A stretch of DNA of 40,324 nt from Pseudomonadota bacterium (GCA_030671085.1 DAOVAI010000004.1:1-40324); one strand, 5' to 3'; counted from the stretch's first letter, positions 9,678 to 19,528 are shown. Numbers and translations are program-made. The notes: generated by a model from the sequence alone, not told the origin.

Positions 9678-10337
9678 ATGCGTCAGATTCTAGCAGCAAG
9701 TGAACTGTTTGGCGGCTTGTCGCCGCAATATTTGGATGAAATAGAGAAAATCGCCGTGAGCAAGCAGTATGGGCGGGGAGAAAGTATCTTTTTTGAAGGC
9801 GATCCCGGAACCGGTTTTTATATGGTGGCCATTGGTCGGGTGAAGATCTTTAAGACCTCGCTTGCCGGAAAAGAGCAGATACTGCATATCTTTGGCCCCG
9901 GCGAACCCTTTGGCGAGGTCCCGGTATTTCATGGGCAGCCTTTCCCGGCAAATGCTCTGGCTCTGGAAAAGACAACCCTGCTCTTTTTCCCACGCAAGGA
10001 TTTTGTCACCCTGGTCCATTCCATGCCGTCCCTTGCCTTGAATATGCTGGCCGTACTTTCCATGCGTTTACGTCGTTTTGCCACCCAGATTGAAAACCTT
10101 TCCTTGAAAGAGGTTCCGGCAAGACTGGCCGGTTATCTTCTCTATCTCTCCGAGGAACAGGAAAACAAGGGGCATGTTGAGCTTGAAATATCAAAAGGCC
10201 AGCTGGCCAGTCTTTTAGGAACCATTCCGGAAACCCTGTCCCGAATCTTTGCCAAAATGAGCGATGAGGGCTTGATTCAGGTGGAAGGGAAAAAGATCAG
10301 TCTGTTAGACCGGAAAGGATTGAAGGAGATGGCGTAG
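9678..10337 (+). CDS. Crp/Fnr family transcriptional regulator
   Basis: N-terminal cNMP fold (GRGESIFFEGDPGTGFYMVAIGRVKIFK..., GPGEPFGEVPVFHGQPFPANALAL) and C-terminal HTH (ISKGQLASLLGTIPETLSRIFAKMSDEGLIQVEGKKISLLD). Confidence 0.94.
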   Translation: MRQILAASELFGGLSPQYLDEIEKIAVSKQYGRGESIFFEGDPGTGFYMVAIGRVKIFKTSLAGKEQILHIFGPGEPFGEVPVFHGQPFPANALALEKTTLLFFPRKDFVTLVHSMPSLALNMLAVLSMRLRRFATQIENLSLKEVPARLAGYLLYLSEEQENKGHVELEISKGQLASLLGTIPETLSRIFAKMSDEGLIQVEGKKISLLDRKGLKEMA

Positions 10338-10425
10338 AAGACAGAGAAACTCAATTTAAAAGAGTATGACACGATCATTTTAGCTTGAATTTTCAGACCA
10401 ATTTATCATACCATTTTAAGTGCTG

Positions 10426-10449
10426 ATGTCCATGCGGACATATTTTTTA
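10426..10449 (+). terminator. Possible intrinsic terminator
   Basis: ATGTCC-ATGC-GGACAT hairpin followed by ATTTTTTAT, about 90 nt after the Crp/Fnr stop. Short stem. Confidence 0.35.
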
Positions 10450-10549
10450 TGATATCGAACGAAGTATGTTGCTGAACAATCTCAATCAACTGAGAACCTC
10501 GTGTTATATACTTTGAGGTTGAACTCCAGTCGAACAGGAAAAAACTAAA

Positions 10550-10969
10550 ATGGGAAGGACGGTAACTTTTCGAGTCATTAACAATAGAATGCGATTCAGA
10601 TGTTCAGCCTGTGGGTTCAGAAGAAATACCCCGGTGCAGGCAAATATGCGCAGAAAAAATATACGATGTTATAAATGTGGAGCCATCACAAAATGTATGC
10701 TTAATCGACGAGCTCTTCCAAGAGAACTCCAGAGTGGAAAAGTAGTAATGATCACAAATGAAGGCAAGGAGATGGATGTGAATCTTTACGATGTTTCAAT
10801 GGATGGCATTGGTTTTGATATACCTATTAGAGCTGCACGCGCACGAACGGTAACAGTTGGGCAGGAAGTTCGTTTCAGATGCAGCTGGAATCCTCGTCTG
10901 CTTGGTAATGCTCGTTTTGTGGTAAAAAATAACAACGGTCAACGAATAGGTGCAAAAAAAATTGTATAG
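10550..10969 (+). CDS. PilZ-domain protein with N-terminal zinc-ribbon-like module
   Basis: CxxC pairs RCSACGF and RCYKCGA, followed by PilZ signatures RALPR (RxxxR) and DVSMDG (DxSxxG). Confidence 0.8.
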   Translation: MGRTVTFRVINNRMRFRCSACGFRRNTPVQANMRRKNIRCYKCGAITKCMLNRRALPRELQSGKVVMITNEGKEMDVNLYDVSMDGIGFDIPIRAARARTVTVGQEVRFRCSWNPRLLGNARFVVKNNNGQRIGAKKIV

Positions 10970-11389
10970 GGTGTTCGATGGTACGGACTTGGCCAATATA
11001 ACCCATTTTGTATTCTGTACATCCTGCAATAACAGAAGATCGAGGGATATACAGTTTACAGTCAGCAATTACCAGTGGACAGTCAACACCTTGTCACAGT
11101 TGAACTGAGCACAGTCAGTCCTTAGCGTTTACCCTTGTCTGCCCGATAAAGACCCCACCTGGTGGACATTTTAGATTTTGGCAGTCCATACCTCCTTCCT
11201 CTGCTCTTGCATGCAACCTTATTCCCTGCTGCTGCCAGAGACAAGCTTTTCCGGCACTCTTCTCGGCAGAGTTACATGATCCGTTTGCCTTAGCTGTAGA
11301 GCGAACAAAAGTGCATAGCAATTGGCTAAGGCAGTGGAAAAATGTATTGTCTGCAGACTTTCCCTGATGAACTCAAATAGAATGGCGGA

Positions 11390-12217
11390 TTACAGCGTGC
11401 CTGTTTTACGAGTTATCTTTTTGAATTGTGCATAACTGTTGCCAGCAGGTACGGTGGGGAGGCTGCCGCCGAAAAGCAGCGGGCGGAAGGTGAGAAAACG
11501 ATAGCGTTTATCCTGGACGGTTACCAGGGGCGGGGCTTTGTGACCTTCAAAATAGTCGTAGCCCTGTTTGAGGTTTTCCCAGAAGCGGATCCATTTTGAT
11601 TCTTTGTGGGCAGCCATATTTTTCCAGGTCATGTGAAAGGGAAAGATATGTACGGGAACCTGGAGCTGGCCTGAGATTATGGCTGATTCGACAATGATGT
11701 ATATCTCTTCCATGCGGAAGTCGGTCATGGCAAAACAGCCAATGGAAGAGCAGCGACCATGCACCATCAGAACACTGCCGGTTCGTTTGTGGCTCCTGTC
11801 GAATTCATTGGGGAAACCCAGGTTAAAGGAAAGATGGTATTGGCTCCTGGGGTTCAGCTGGCTTGCTCCAACAGTGTAAAATCCTTCCGGGCTCTGTTTG
11901 TCGCCTTCACTGACCTTAGGGCCCAGAGTGCCGGAGTGGTCGCAAATGGAATAGGTCTTGAAAAGACTATAGATGAGTCCTTTGCGGGTCCATATCTCAA
12001 GCTGGTTTTCTTTTTTGAAAATTCGGATAAAAACCGGATCGCCCAGGTTCGCGTCCATTTTCTGCATTTCACGAATCAGTTTAGGGGCAATACGCCTGTA
12101 TGCTTCCTGGGAGGTCGGACTACTGGGGATAGTTCCCTCTGCAGCGTGCAGATGAGTGGCCGCAAGAAAGAAAAGAGGGAGAAATACCAGAGCTTGAAAA
12201 AAGAAATGGCGTATCAT
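11390..12217 (-). CDS. YafK-like L,D-transpeptidase (YkuD catalytic domain)
   Basis: Signal peptide from ATG at 12217 (MIRHFFFQALVFLPLFFLAATHLHA). Catalytic motif VHGRCSSIGCFAMTD; SPEGFYTV. Track ORF extends to 12358. Confidence 0.9.
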   Translation of the reverse strand: MIRHFFFQALVFLPLFFLAATHLHAAEGTIPSSPTSQEAYRRIAPKLIREMQKMDANLGDPVFIRIFKKENQLEIWTRKGLIYSLFKTYSICDHSGTLGPKVSEGDKQSPEGFYTVGASQLNPRSQYHLSFNLGFPNEFDRSHKRTGSVLMVHGRCSSIGCFAMTDFRMEEIYIIVESAIISGQLQVPVHIFPFHMTWKNMAAHKESKWIRFWENLKQGYDYFEGHKAPPLVTVQDKRYRFLTFRPLLFGGSLPTVPAGNSYAQFKKITRKTGTL

Positions 12218-12317
12218 TGAAGGTCTGAGAAACGGAAAAAGGGAAACAAATATATCAACTTCACTACTCATTAGAGTTAACCCGAAAAGAAAGAAAAGTC
12301 CAGGGGAATGGGCCTGT

Positions 12318-12548
12318 TCAATTGCGTTTGGTCCCCTTGTAAGTGAATGCCTTGGCAATCATCTTGTAAAAGCTGCCTTTATCTATGCCTATTTTTTTTC
12401 CACAGGGGCACAGGATTTTTTCTTCCTGGATTTCTGACGTATACATCTTTTTGATTCTGGCCTTGTGGCAGCGGAGCACTTCGCCCTGACCGATCTTGTC
12501 ATATCGCCAGAGTTTCTTTTTGCAGGCTGCGCAGTGGATGGTAAGCAT
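12318..12548 (-). CDS. Small zinc-ribbon-like protein
   Basis: 76 aa with CAAC, RC and LCPCGKK cysteine motifs; lies between plausible genes on the same strand. Confidence 0.6.
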   Translation of the reverse strand: MLTIHCAACKKKLWRYDKIGQGEVLRCHKARIKKMYTSEIQEEKILCPCGKKIGIDKGSFYKMIAKAFTYKGTKRN

Positions 12549-12598
12549 AAAGGAAGTTGATAGTGGAGAATTGAGAGTTGATAGGGACTGGGGCTGGA

Positions 12599-12907
12599 TT
12601 AGATCTTTTGACGGACCCGGTCCAGCACTTTTGGATCATCGAACTTTATCAGCCGTACTTTTCTACTTCTAGGGAACTCCCGTTTGAGCATTGCTTTCAG
12701 CACTTTGGGGAGTTGTGGCAATGGGATATCAATTTCCTGCTCCTTATAGCCCTGTTCCCGTAGTTCAATTCCACCGCCATCTTTTTTGATAATGGCGATG
12801 CCTCTGTTACGTTTATAGGAAAGGAGTTCCACTCCACCGGGTGGATCAATCTTGTCCAGAGCGCGCAAGGTATCGGCGAGGAGAGAAGAAATGTTGACAA
12901 GGGCCAT
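12599..12907 (-). CDS. Hypothetical protein (102 aa)
   Basis: Continuous ORF in line with same-strand neighbours; balanced composition; no family recognised. Confidence 0.6.
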   Translation of the reverse strand: MALVNISSLLADTLRALDKIDPPGGVELLSYKRNRGIAIIKKDGGGIELREQGYKEQEIDIPLPQLPKVLKAMLKREFPRSRKVRLIKFDDPKVLDRVRQKI

Positions 12908-13072
12908 GAAGATGGGGAGTGATATCGATGATGGCTAAGAAAAAAGTTTCATAACGATATTCCTACCATCTCAAATAGGCAAAGAGCTTTCAGCTTCTTC
13001 AAGATTGTATCGGACCTGAGGCTGAGAAGTAAAGAGAAAACCCTCATCCTTTCTTGATCATTATCTCTGTTG

Positions 13073-13516
13073 TTATCTGCTGAGGCCATCAAGCTTCTGC
13101 CGCATCTGCGATTCCGGAGGAGCGCCGACTATCTGGTCAACCACATTTCCATTTTTAAAAAACAGGAGACTGGGGACACCGCGTATCTGGTAATGCATCG
13201 CTGTTCCCGGGTTGGAGGAGGTGTCGAGTTTGGCAACAATCACTTTGCCAAGATAGTCCCTGGCCATTTTCGTGATCAACGGGGCAATGGCGTGGCAGGG
13301 ACCACAGGTGGGGGAGTAAAAATCCACTATCACAGGCAGGGAAGACTCTGTAATAAATGATTGAAATTCAGTGTCAGTGAGCTCCACCGGTGTTGCCTGG
13401 GAACGCATATCTATCTGTCTGCCGCATTTGCCGCATTTTGGGGAAAGGTGCTGCTTGCCCGCCGGTATTCTATTTTTGGCAGTGCAGGCCGGACAGGAAA
13501 AAATGAGACTGTTCAT
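13073..13516 (-). CDS. trxC: Thioredoxin 2 (zinc-ribbon thioredoxin)
   Basis: CPACTAKNRIPAGKQHLSPKCGKCG zinc ribbon, then VIVDFYSPTCGPCHAIAPLITKMARDY and RGVPSLLFFKNGNVVDQIVG. Confidence 0.93.
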   Translation of the reverse strand: MNSLIFSCPACTAKNRIPAGKQHLSPKCGKCGRQIDMRSQATPVELTDTEFQSFITESSLPVIVDFYSPTCGPCHAIAPLITKMARDYLGKVIVAKLDTSSNPGTAMHYQIRGVPSLLFFKNGNVVDQIVGAPPESQMRQKLDGLSR

Positions 13517-13760
13517 GTAAATCTCTCCTCACTTGGTTTCATTGTTCATGGATAACTGGTGTGGGGTTCATGATGAAACAAAAAGTGTGAATGAAAAGAA
13601 GATCTGTCAAGATCCGACTGCTGGAGAAACTTGGATTCTATTCACTATTGCCCAATTAGATTGGAGTGTTTATACTCTTTGATTGGCTAGCTGATGCAGG
13701 CATGGGCAATTCTGCACCATCATGAAATGAGATAACTCCGATTACGACCCCTTTTTCCTT

Positions 13761-14606
13761 ATGTCCATCGATCTGCATACTCATTCTTCCTATTCCGACG
13801 GCACCAAAAGTCCGACAGAACTGGTCCGGCTTGCCGCCAGGAGTGGGGTCTCAGCCCTGTCTCTGACAGATCATGATACCATGGAAGGGGTGAAAGAGGC
13901 CTTATCCGTCAGTTTTGAGTATGGAGTGGAGGTGGTTCCTGGACTTGAAATCAGTGTTGTGCATGAGAAGAAGCCCTTGCACATCCTGGGTTACTGGATG
14001 GACCCGAGCCACAGTGAATTGGCAGCCGCACTGACCAGGATACAGGAGGCCAGGAAGCGCAGAAATACAAAAATTATCGAAAAACTGGTGGCGCTTGGAA
14101 TAGATGCCTCAGTTCAGGAGCTTGCTGAGATTTCAGGTGTTGGCCAGACTGGGAGGCCTCATATTGCCAGGCTGCTCATGAATCATGGCGTGGTCAGATC
14201 CATGCCGCAGGCCTTTGATGAATATCTGAAAAAGGATACAAAGGCCTATGTGGCCAGGTTTGCCTATAGTGCGGAGGAGGCAATCGGTCTGATTGTAAGC
14301 GCCGGAGGCCTTGCTGTGCTGGCCCATCCTGTTCAGGTGGATAGGAGTTTGAATTCTCTGCCGACCTTGCTTCCAGTACTCAAGGCTTATGGCTTGGAGG
14401 GGGTTGAAACCTACTATCCTACCCAATCGAAAAAAATGCGGAAAAAAATTAGAAAAGTTGCGGAAGTCCTTGATCTGGTGATGACAGGGGGCAGCGATTA
14501 TCATGGGGCTATTCGCCCGGGTACCCGTCTCGCCGGTGGGAATAACGTATATGTTCCTCCGGGACTCCTTGACCGGATGAAAGAGCGACTGCTGCAGCGT
14601 CGTTAA
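13761..14606 (+). CDS. PHP-domain metal-dependent phosphoesterase
   Basis: DLHTHSSYSDGTKSPTELVRLAARSGVSALSLTDHDTMEG; VPGLEISV; LAHPVQ; GGSDYHG. Confidence 0.94.
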   Translation: MSIDLHTHSSYSDGTKSPTELVRLAARSGVSALSLTDHDTMEGVKEALSVSFEYGVEVVPGLEISVVHEKKPLHILGYWMDPSHSELAAALTRIQEARKRRNTKIIEKLVALGIDASVQELAEISGVGQTGRPHIARLLMNHGVVRSMPQAFDEYLKKDTKAYVARFAYSAEEAIGLIVSAGGLAVLAHPVQVDRSLNSLPTLLPVLKAYGLEGVETYYPTQSKKMRKKIRKVAEVLDLVMTGGSDYHGAIRPGTRLAGGNNVYVPPGLLDRMKERLLQRR

Positions 14607-14651
14607 CTCATTGATATTTCTTCTAAACTAATAGATCAGGAAAAATATATC

Positions 14652-16040
14652 ATGCATTCAATACTCGTAGTCGATGATGAGCCCAATTACCTGATTGTCC
14701 TTTCAGAACTGCTTCGGGATGAGGGCCTGGAGGTCTTCACCGCTCCTGGCGGTAAAGAGGGCCTGGCAGTGATACAGGAGGTGGATCTGGACCTGGTAAT
14801 CACGGATATGCAGATGCCGGGTATGGACGGACTGCAATTTCTCCACGAGATCAAAAAGAAGAATAATGATCTGCCGGTGATCATGATCACGGCCTTTGCC
14901 GAAGTGGAAAAAGCGGTTGCCGCCATGCAGGCAGGTGCCTACAACTATCTTGCCAAACCCTTTTCCAATGATGAACTGCTGATCAATATTAACCAGGCGG
15001 TGCACCATTATTCCCTGATCAGGGAGAACAGCAGACTGCGTCAGGAGATGTTGACCCGTACCGGGTTCAGCGGCATGGTCGGTAAAAACAAGTACATGCG
15101 GCAGATCTATGAACTGATCGAAAAGGTGGCTCCAACGCCGTCAACAGTACTTATTACAGGCGAAAGCGGAACCGGAAAAGAACTGGTTGCCAAGGCGATT
15201 CATTTCAACAGTCCGCGGGCTGATAAACCCTTTATCACCGTGAACTGTGCTGCCTTGGCCGAAAATCTTCTGGAAAGTGAACTCTTTGGTCATGAAAAAG
15301 GTGCCTTTACCGGGGCTGTTGCCATGCGTAAAGGGCGTTTCGAGTTGGCAGACGGCGGTACCCTGTTTCTCGACGAGGTTGGTGAGATTCCTCTGGCCCT
15401 GCAGGCGAAACTGCTGCGGGCCATCCAGGAAAAGAACTTCGAACGGGTGGGCGGCAGCAACAATTTGAGCGTGGATGTGCGGATTATCAGTGCTACCAAC
15501 AAGGAACTGAAAGAGGAAGTGGACCAGGGAAGATTTCGTGAAGATCTTTACTATCGATTAAACGTGATCCATCTCGGCCTGCCTGCCCTGCGGGAGCGTC
15601 AGGATGATATTCCCCTGCTTGTGGACTATTTTGTCACAAGTTTCACTGATCGTCTTAATAAACCTGATCTGGCAATCAGTAGTGACGCCATGCGGCTTCT
15701 CGTCACCCTGCCCTGGGAGGGGAACGTCAGGGAACTTGAAAATACCATTGAACGGGCCGCCATTCTCTGTGATAATAACTTGATAGCGGCTGACGATGTC
15801 CAACCCGAATCAATGGGGGGTAAGGGGCAGCAGGATTGGAGTCGGGATCTGGATCTGAAACAGCTTATCCCGGAGAATGCCGGGCTCAACGATGTCCTCT
15901 ATGCCATTGAGGACAAAATGCTTCATCAGGCACTGGATGATACAGGTTATGTGCAGGCCAGGGCTGCGGAACAGTTGGGAATCACCAAGAGTCTGCTTCA
16001 GTACAAGATGAAAAAGTATGGGATTAAAAAGAAAAAATAG
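14652..16040 (+). CDS. Sigma-54-dependent response regulator (NtrC family)
   Basis: Receiver domain (VVDDE..., VITDMQMPGMDG); AAA+ with GESGTGKELVA, ELFGHEKGAFTGA, GGTLFLDEVGEIPL; C-terminal Fis-like HTH AAEQLGITKSLLQYKMKKYGI. Confidence 0.96.
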   Translation: MHSILVVDDEPNYLIVLSELLRDEGLEVFTAPGGKEGLAVIQEVDLDLVITDMQMPGMDGLQFLHEIKKKNNDLPVIMITAFAEVEKAVAAMQAGAYNYLAKPFSNDELLININQAVHHYSLIRENSRLRQEMLTRTGFSGMVGKNKYMRQIYELIEKVAPTPSTVLITGESGTGKELVAKAIHFNSPRADKPFITVNCAALAENLLESELFGHEKGAFTGAVAMRKGRFELADGGTLFLDEVGEIPLALQAKLLRAIQEKNFERVGGSNNLSVDVRIISATNKELKEEVDQGRFREDLYYRLNVIHLGLPALRERQDDIPLLVDYFVTSFTDRLNKPDLAISSDAMRLLVTLPWEGNVRELENTIERAAILCDNNLIAADDVQPESMGGKGQQDWSRDLDLKQLIPENAGLNDVLYAIEDKMLHQALDDTGYVQARAAEQLGITKSLLQYKMKKYGIKKKK

Positions 16041-16338
16041 GGACAGATTCGGTGCGTTACAGAAGAAAAACCAACTGATTTCCCTGCCTTTCTTCAGGAG
16101 AGTGGTTGCTGTCACCTGAATTCAAAAAGATCGAATCGCTTCAGAACAAAACAATATCTTTATAATTACCGCATGGGAAAACATCTGAGAAAGGTGTATT
16201 CCTGAAAACATCCTGTTTTTTCATTTTCGAATGTTATTTTTTTTTCGGGGAGGCTACAATAAATCATTAGCGTTGTTCACCTTGTGATTGCATGTTTTTT
16301 GCCGATTGCCACGGAATCCCGAGAGGAGGATATTTCCA

Positions 16339-17676
16339 TTGAACAGTGAGAAGGATCTGCCTTATCCATTGGAGTTTCTCCTGCTTGCCATAACTGCTGT
16401 AATTCTATCCTTCCCTGTTCTGCTCCTGGCAGACGAATCAGGGCAGCCTCTCCCTGTAGCCGAGACCTCCTCTCCAATCATTATCGATATCGTATTTCAG
16501 GGCAACAAGGTCACCCGTCCACGCACTATGCTTCAGGAGATGGTGCTCAGCAAAGGCGACCCTGCTGATGCTGAAAAAGTAGAGCTTTGCCGGCAGGCGA
16601 TCATGGATCTCAACCTGTTTAAATCCGTTATTATCGAGCAGCAGGCAAGCGAGGACGGTGTCATTCTGGTGGTAACCGTGGAGGAGAAGTTTTTTATCCT
16701 CCCCTTGCCAACGCTCAGTCGCAGCAATGAAGGTGATATCTCCTATGGTGCCTATATCAAGTGGTACAATATGTTTGGTATGAACTACACCTTCAAGCTG
16801 ACTGGTAAGGTGAAGGAATTCTCCGGTGGCGATACGGATGAGAAAAAATTTATCGCCTATGATTATATCATGCCCAGAATAAACAGCGGGCCATGGCAGC
16901 TGCGACTCTACGGTGATTATTCGGATGAGAGAATCTATGCCCCTGATGCACAGCGTTCCACTTATCTGCTGTCATCCTGGTATGCCGGTTTTGGCATGAT
17001 GCGATGGATACACCTGGAGGGACCAAGTCGCGGCTGGTTTATCCAGGGGAACGGCTCAGTTTTACATAGAGAGTACGAGCTGGACAGCGGAACAGACGGA
17101 TTTTATGATGACGGTTTCCGACCCATGATATCAGGCGGGGGGGGGTATAAAAAGGTCCACGATCATCTCTTCAGTCGAACCGGTAAAGAGTTTGGCTATG
17201 AATTGGGCCTGGGCAATTCTCCGGTGGAGTCAGAAGAGCTATTTGTGAACCATTATTTCTATTACAGGGGATATCACTGGCTGTTCGACAAACCCCATTA
17301 TAATCTCAACTTCCAGCTGAAAGGCGCATTTTCCAGTGACTCCAGCAACAATGAACACACCTACAAGCTGGGCAGCAGCAAAACGTTGCGCGGCTATGAC
17401 AGGGATAGTGTAAGCGGGAACGCCTATCTGCAGGCCAATGTTGAGTATCTTCAGCCTCTCCTGGGTAACCCCCCCATCCGTGGTGTCATCTTTGCTGATA
17501 TAGGCAATGCCTGGTCAACAGTAGACGATGTAGATGTGACTGACCTGGAAGCCTGTGCCGGCCTCGGGCTCCGGGTAAAGGTCAAATACTTTGTCAACTT
17601 GGATCTGGTACTGGAGTGGGCCTTCACAGCAGACGGTGACAATAAGGTTTACGCAGGAACCAGCGTGCCGTTTTGA
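16339..17676 (+). CDS. Small Omp85/BamA-family outer-membrane protein with one POTRA
   Basis: One POTRA-like repeat (IIDIVFQGNKVTRPRTMLQEMVLSKGDPADAEKVELCRQAIMDLNLFKSVII...), barrel with LRGYDRDSVSGNAYLQANVEYLQPL motif and terminal F. TTG start at 16339 preceded by AGGAGG; track ORF starts at 16288 with no clear RBS. Confidence 0.82.
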   Translation: MNSEKDLPYPLEFLLLAITAVILSFPVLLLADESGQPLPVAETSSPIIIDIVFQGNKVTRPRTMLQEMVLSKGDPADAEKVELCRQAIMDLNLFKSVIIEQQASEDGVILVVTVEEKFFILPLPTLSRSNEGDISYGAYIKWYNMFGMNYTFKLTGKVKEFSGGDTDEKKFIAYDYIMPRINSGPWQLRLYGDYSDERIYAPDAQRSTYLLSSWYAGFGMMRWIHLEGPSRGWFIQGNGSVLHREYELDSGTDGFYDDGFRPMISGGGGYKKVHDHLFSRTGKEFGYELGLGNSPVESEELFVNHYFYYRGYHWLFDKPHYNLNFQLKGAFSSDSSNNEHTYKLGSSKTLRGYDRDSVSGNAYLQANVEYLQPLLGNPPIRGVIFADIGNAWSTVDDVDVTDLEACAGLGLRVKVKYFVNLDLVLEWAFTADGDNKVYAGTSVPF

Positions 17677-17856
17677 CTGGAGCGGCCAGCTTTTCCATGG
17701 GCCTTACAGTGTCTTCCAAAGAATGGAGAAATCGACTCCGAGTCTGGCATGGAAAGTCAGGGTGCTGCTGTTCAGCTGATATGCTGAATGTTATATAATA
17801 AAAGCAAGTCAGAAGCGTAAGTTGGTATCTTTCAGCCTCCAGCCTGAATAATTTCC

Positions 17857-18714
17857 CTACTTTTGAATACCCCAGTGCAGTTTGTTTCTGAGGATGGCAA
17901 AATAATCCCGGCTGGGAGAGACAATGAGGCGCAACGGCTGTTTTGCTGCCTCGATCTCAAGGGTGTCTTCACCTTCTATGTCCCAGGCTGGCTGTCCGTC
18001 CACAATGACCTGAGCCCTGTGGTTTTGGCCGGTTTCGAGCGTTGTCTGCAGACGTTTGTCTGCAGGCAGCAGCACTGGTCTTGAGCTGAGCATGAAGGGG
18101 CAGATGGGGGTGACCAGGATGGATGCCAGTCCGGGATAGACCAGGGGCCCTCCGGCAGAAAGGTTGTAGGCGGTTGATCCGGTGGGAGTGGAAAAGATGA
18201 GGCCGTCTGCCTTGTAGGTGGTGATGTATTCCTGGTCGGCCCTGGTTGAGAGTTCCAGCACTCGGTCCAGTGTTCCCTTGTTGATAACCACCTCATTGAG
18301 CGCGTAACGGGATTTGCTTCGTTTGCTTCCCTGGACAAGGGAGGCCTTGAGCATCATTCGATTTTCAATGGTGACCGTTTCAGAGACCAACTCGTCCACT
18401 GCTGCTACGGCCTCCTGCTCTGTCCGTTCCGTAAGAAAACCCAAATACCCCATATTGATCCCCAGCACCGGAATGGAGTGTCTGGCTGCCTGCTCTGCTA
18501 CATGGAGAAGGGTTCCGTCACCGCCTAAAACAATGAGGACATCGAGATCTTCGTCCAGGCGGTCTATAGAGACTGCGATTCCCTTCTCCTGCAGCCTGCT
18601 CTCCAGAGTCGCGGCCAGCTCGATCGCTGGTGTATGGTCCTTTTTTGTGACGATCCCCACATGCTGCAGGGAAAAGTTGAGGACTGTACGGAAGGGCTCG
18701 GAAGGGAATGACAT
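17857..18714 (-). CDS. nadK: NAD kinase
   Basis: VLGGDGTLLHVAEQAARHSIPVLGINMGYLGFLTE; NEVVINKG; YKADGLIFSTPTGSTAYNLSAGGP. ATG at 18714; track ORF extends to 18804. Confidence 0.97.
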   Translation of the reverse strand: MSFPSEPFRTVLNFSLQHVGIVTKKDHTPAIELAATLESRLQEKGIAVSIDRLDEDLDVLIVLGGDGTLLHVAEQAARHSIPVLGINMGYLGFLTERTEQEAVAAVDELVSETVTIENRMMLKASLVQGSKRSKSRYALNEVVINKGTLDRVLELSTRADQEYITTYKADGLIFSTPTGSTAYNLSAGGPLVYPGLASILVTPICPFMLSSRPVLLPADKRLQTTLETGQNHRAQVIVDGQPAWDIEGEDTLEIEAAKQPLRLIVSPSRDYFAILRNKLHWGIQK

Positions 18715-18715
18715 C

Positions 18716-19528
18716 TCAGCCCTTTCCAAGTTCTTTGGAACGGGTGACAGCAGCTTCGACGGCATCCATGAGTATCCCCTTGAACCCACTGCGTTCGAGA
18801 ACATGTTGGGCGGCGATGGTGGTTCCTCCGGGAGAGGTGACCATGGCCCGGAGTTCGGCAGGATGTTTCTTGCTCTCCATGAGCAGTTTCACTGATCCAA
18901 GAATTGTCTGCAGGGCAAGGGTCTCAGCAGTGGGGCGGGGGAGACCGGACTTGATCCCGGCATCGATCATGGCCTCGGCAAAGGTGAAGACATAGGCCGG
19001 TCCTGAACCGCTCAGGCCGGTCACGGCATCAAGGGCCTGCTCATCAAGGATGACGGCCTTGCCGATCTTGTTGAAGATCTCTTCGCAGCGGAGCAGATCC
19101 TCTTGTTCTACATTTTTATTGCCGCTCAGTCCTGATGCCCCTTCCAGTACAAGTGCCGGGGTGTTGGGCATGACCCGGATGATCTTGCAGTCGTCACGTC
19201 CAAGCCCCTGTTCATAAAAGGAGATGGGAAGCCCGGCAGCTATGGTTATAATAAGGTGTTCCGGTCGTACCAGGTCTTTACTGGCTGCCAGGACAATATG
19301 CATGATCTGCGGTTTTACGGCGAGAATGAGAGTGCTGCATGATTCCCAGAGCGGCGCACTCTCTTCAAACCCCTGAACCCCGTAAGTACTGGTTATATAA
19401 TCCCGTCGTTCCGGGTTGGGTTCTGCAACAGAGATGGCCTGTGCATCATAGAGGCCGGAGTCAATGATACCACGAATCAGGGCCTCGCCCATCTGGCCGC
19501 CGCCGATAAAACCTATTGTATTGTCCAT
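18716..19528 (-). CDS. proC: Pyrroline-5-carboxylate reductase
   Basis: MDNTIGFIGGGQMGEALIRGII; ILAVKPQIM; RVMPNTPALVLEGASGL; VTGLSGSGPAYVFTFAEAMIDAG; TSPGGTT. Start at 19528; track ORF extends to 19576. Confidence 0.97.
   Translation of the reverse strand: MDNTIGFIGGGQMGEALIRGIIDSGLYDAQAISVAEPNPERRDYITSTYGVQGFEESAPLWESCSTLILAVKPQIMHIVLAASKDLVRPEHLIITIAAGLPISFYEQGLGRDDCKIIRVMPNTPALVLEGASGLSGNKNVEQEDLLRCEEIFNKIGKAVILDEQALDAVTGLSGSGPAYVFTFAEAMIDAGIKSGLPRPTAETLALQTILGSVKLLMESKKHPAELRAMVTSPGGTTIAAQHVLERSGFKGILMDAVEAAVTRSKELGKG

Noticed and set aside
11115-11321. 68-aa minus-strand ORF in the PilZ-transpeptidase gap
   Set aside because: No convincing RBS or family, unusual composition; left uncalled.
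13647-13710. ATTGCCCA / TGGGCAAT inverted arms before the PHP gene
   Set aside because: Only 8 bp with a 48-nt loop; can arise by chance and has no second line of support.
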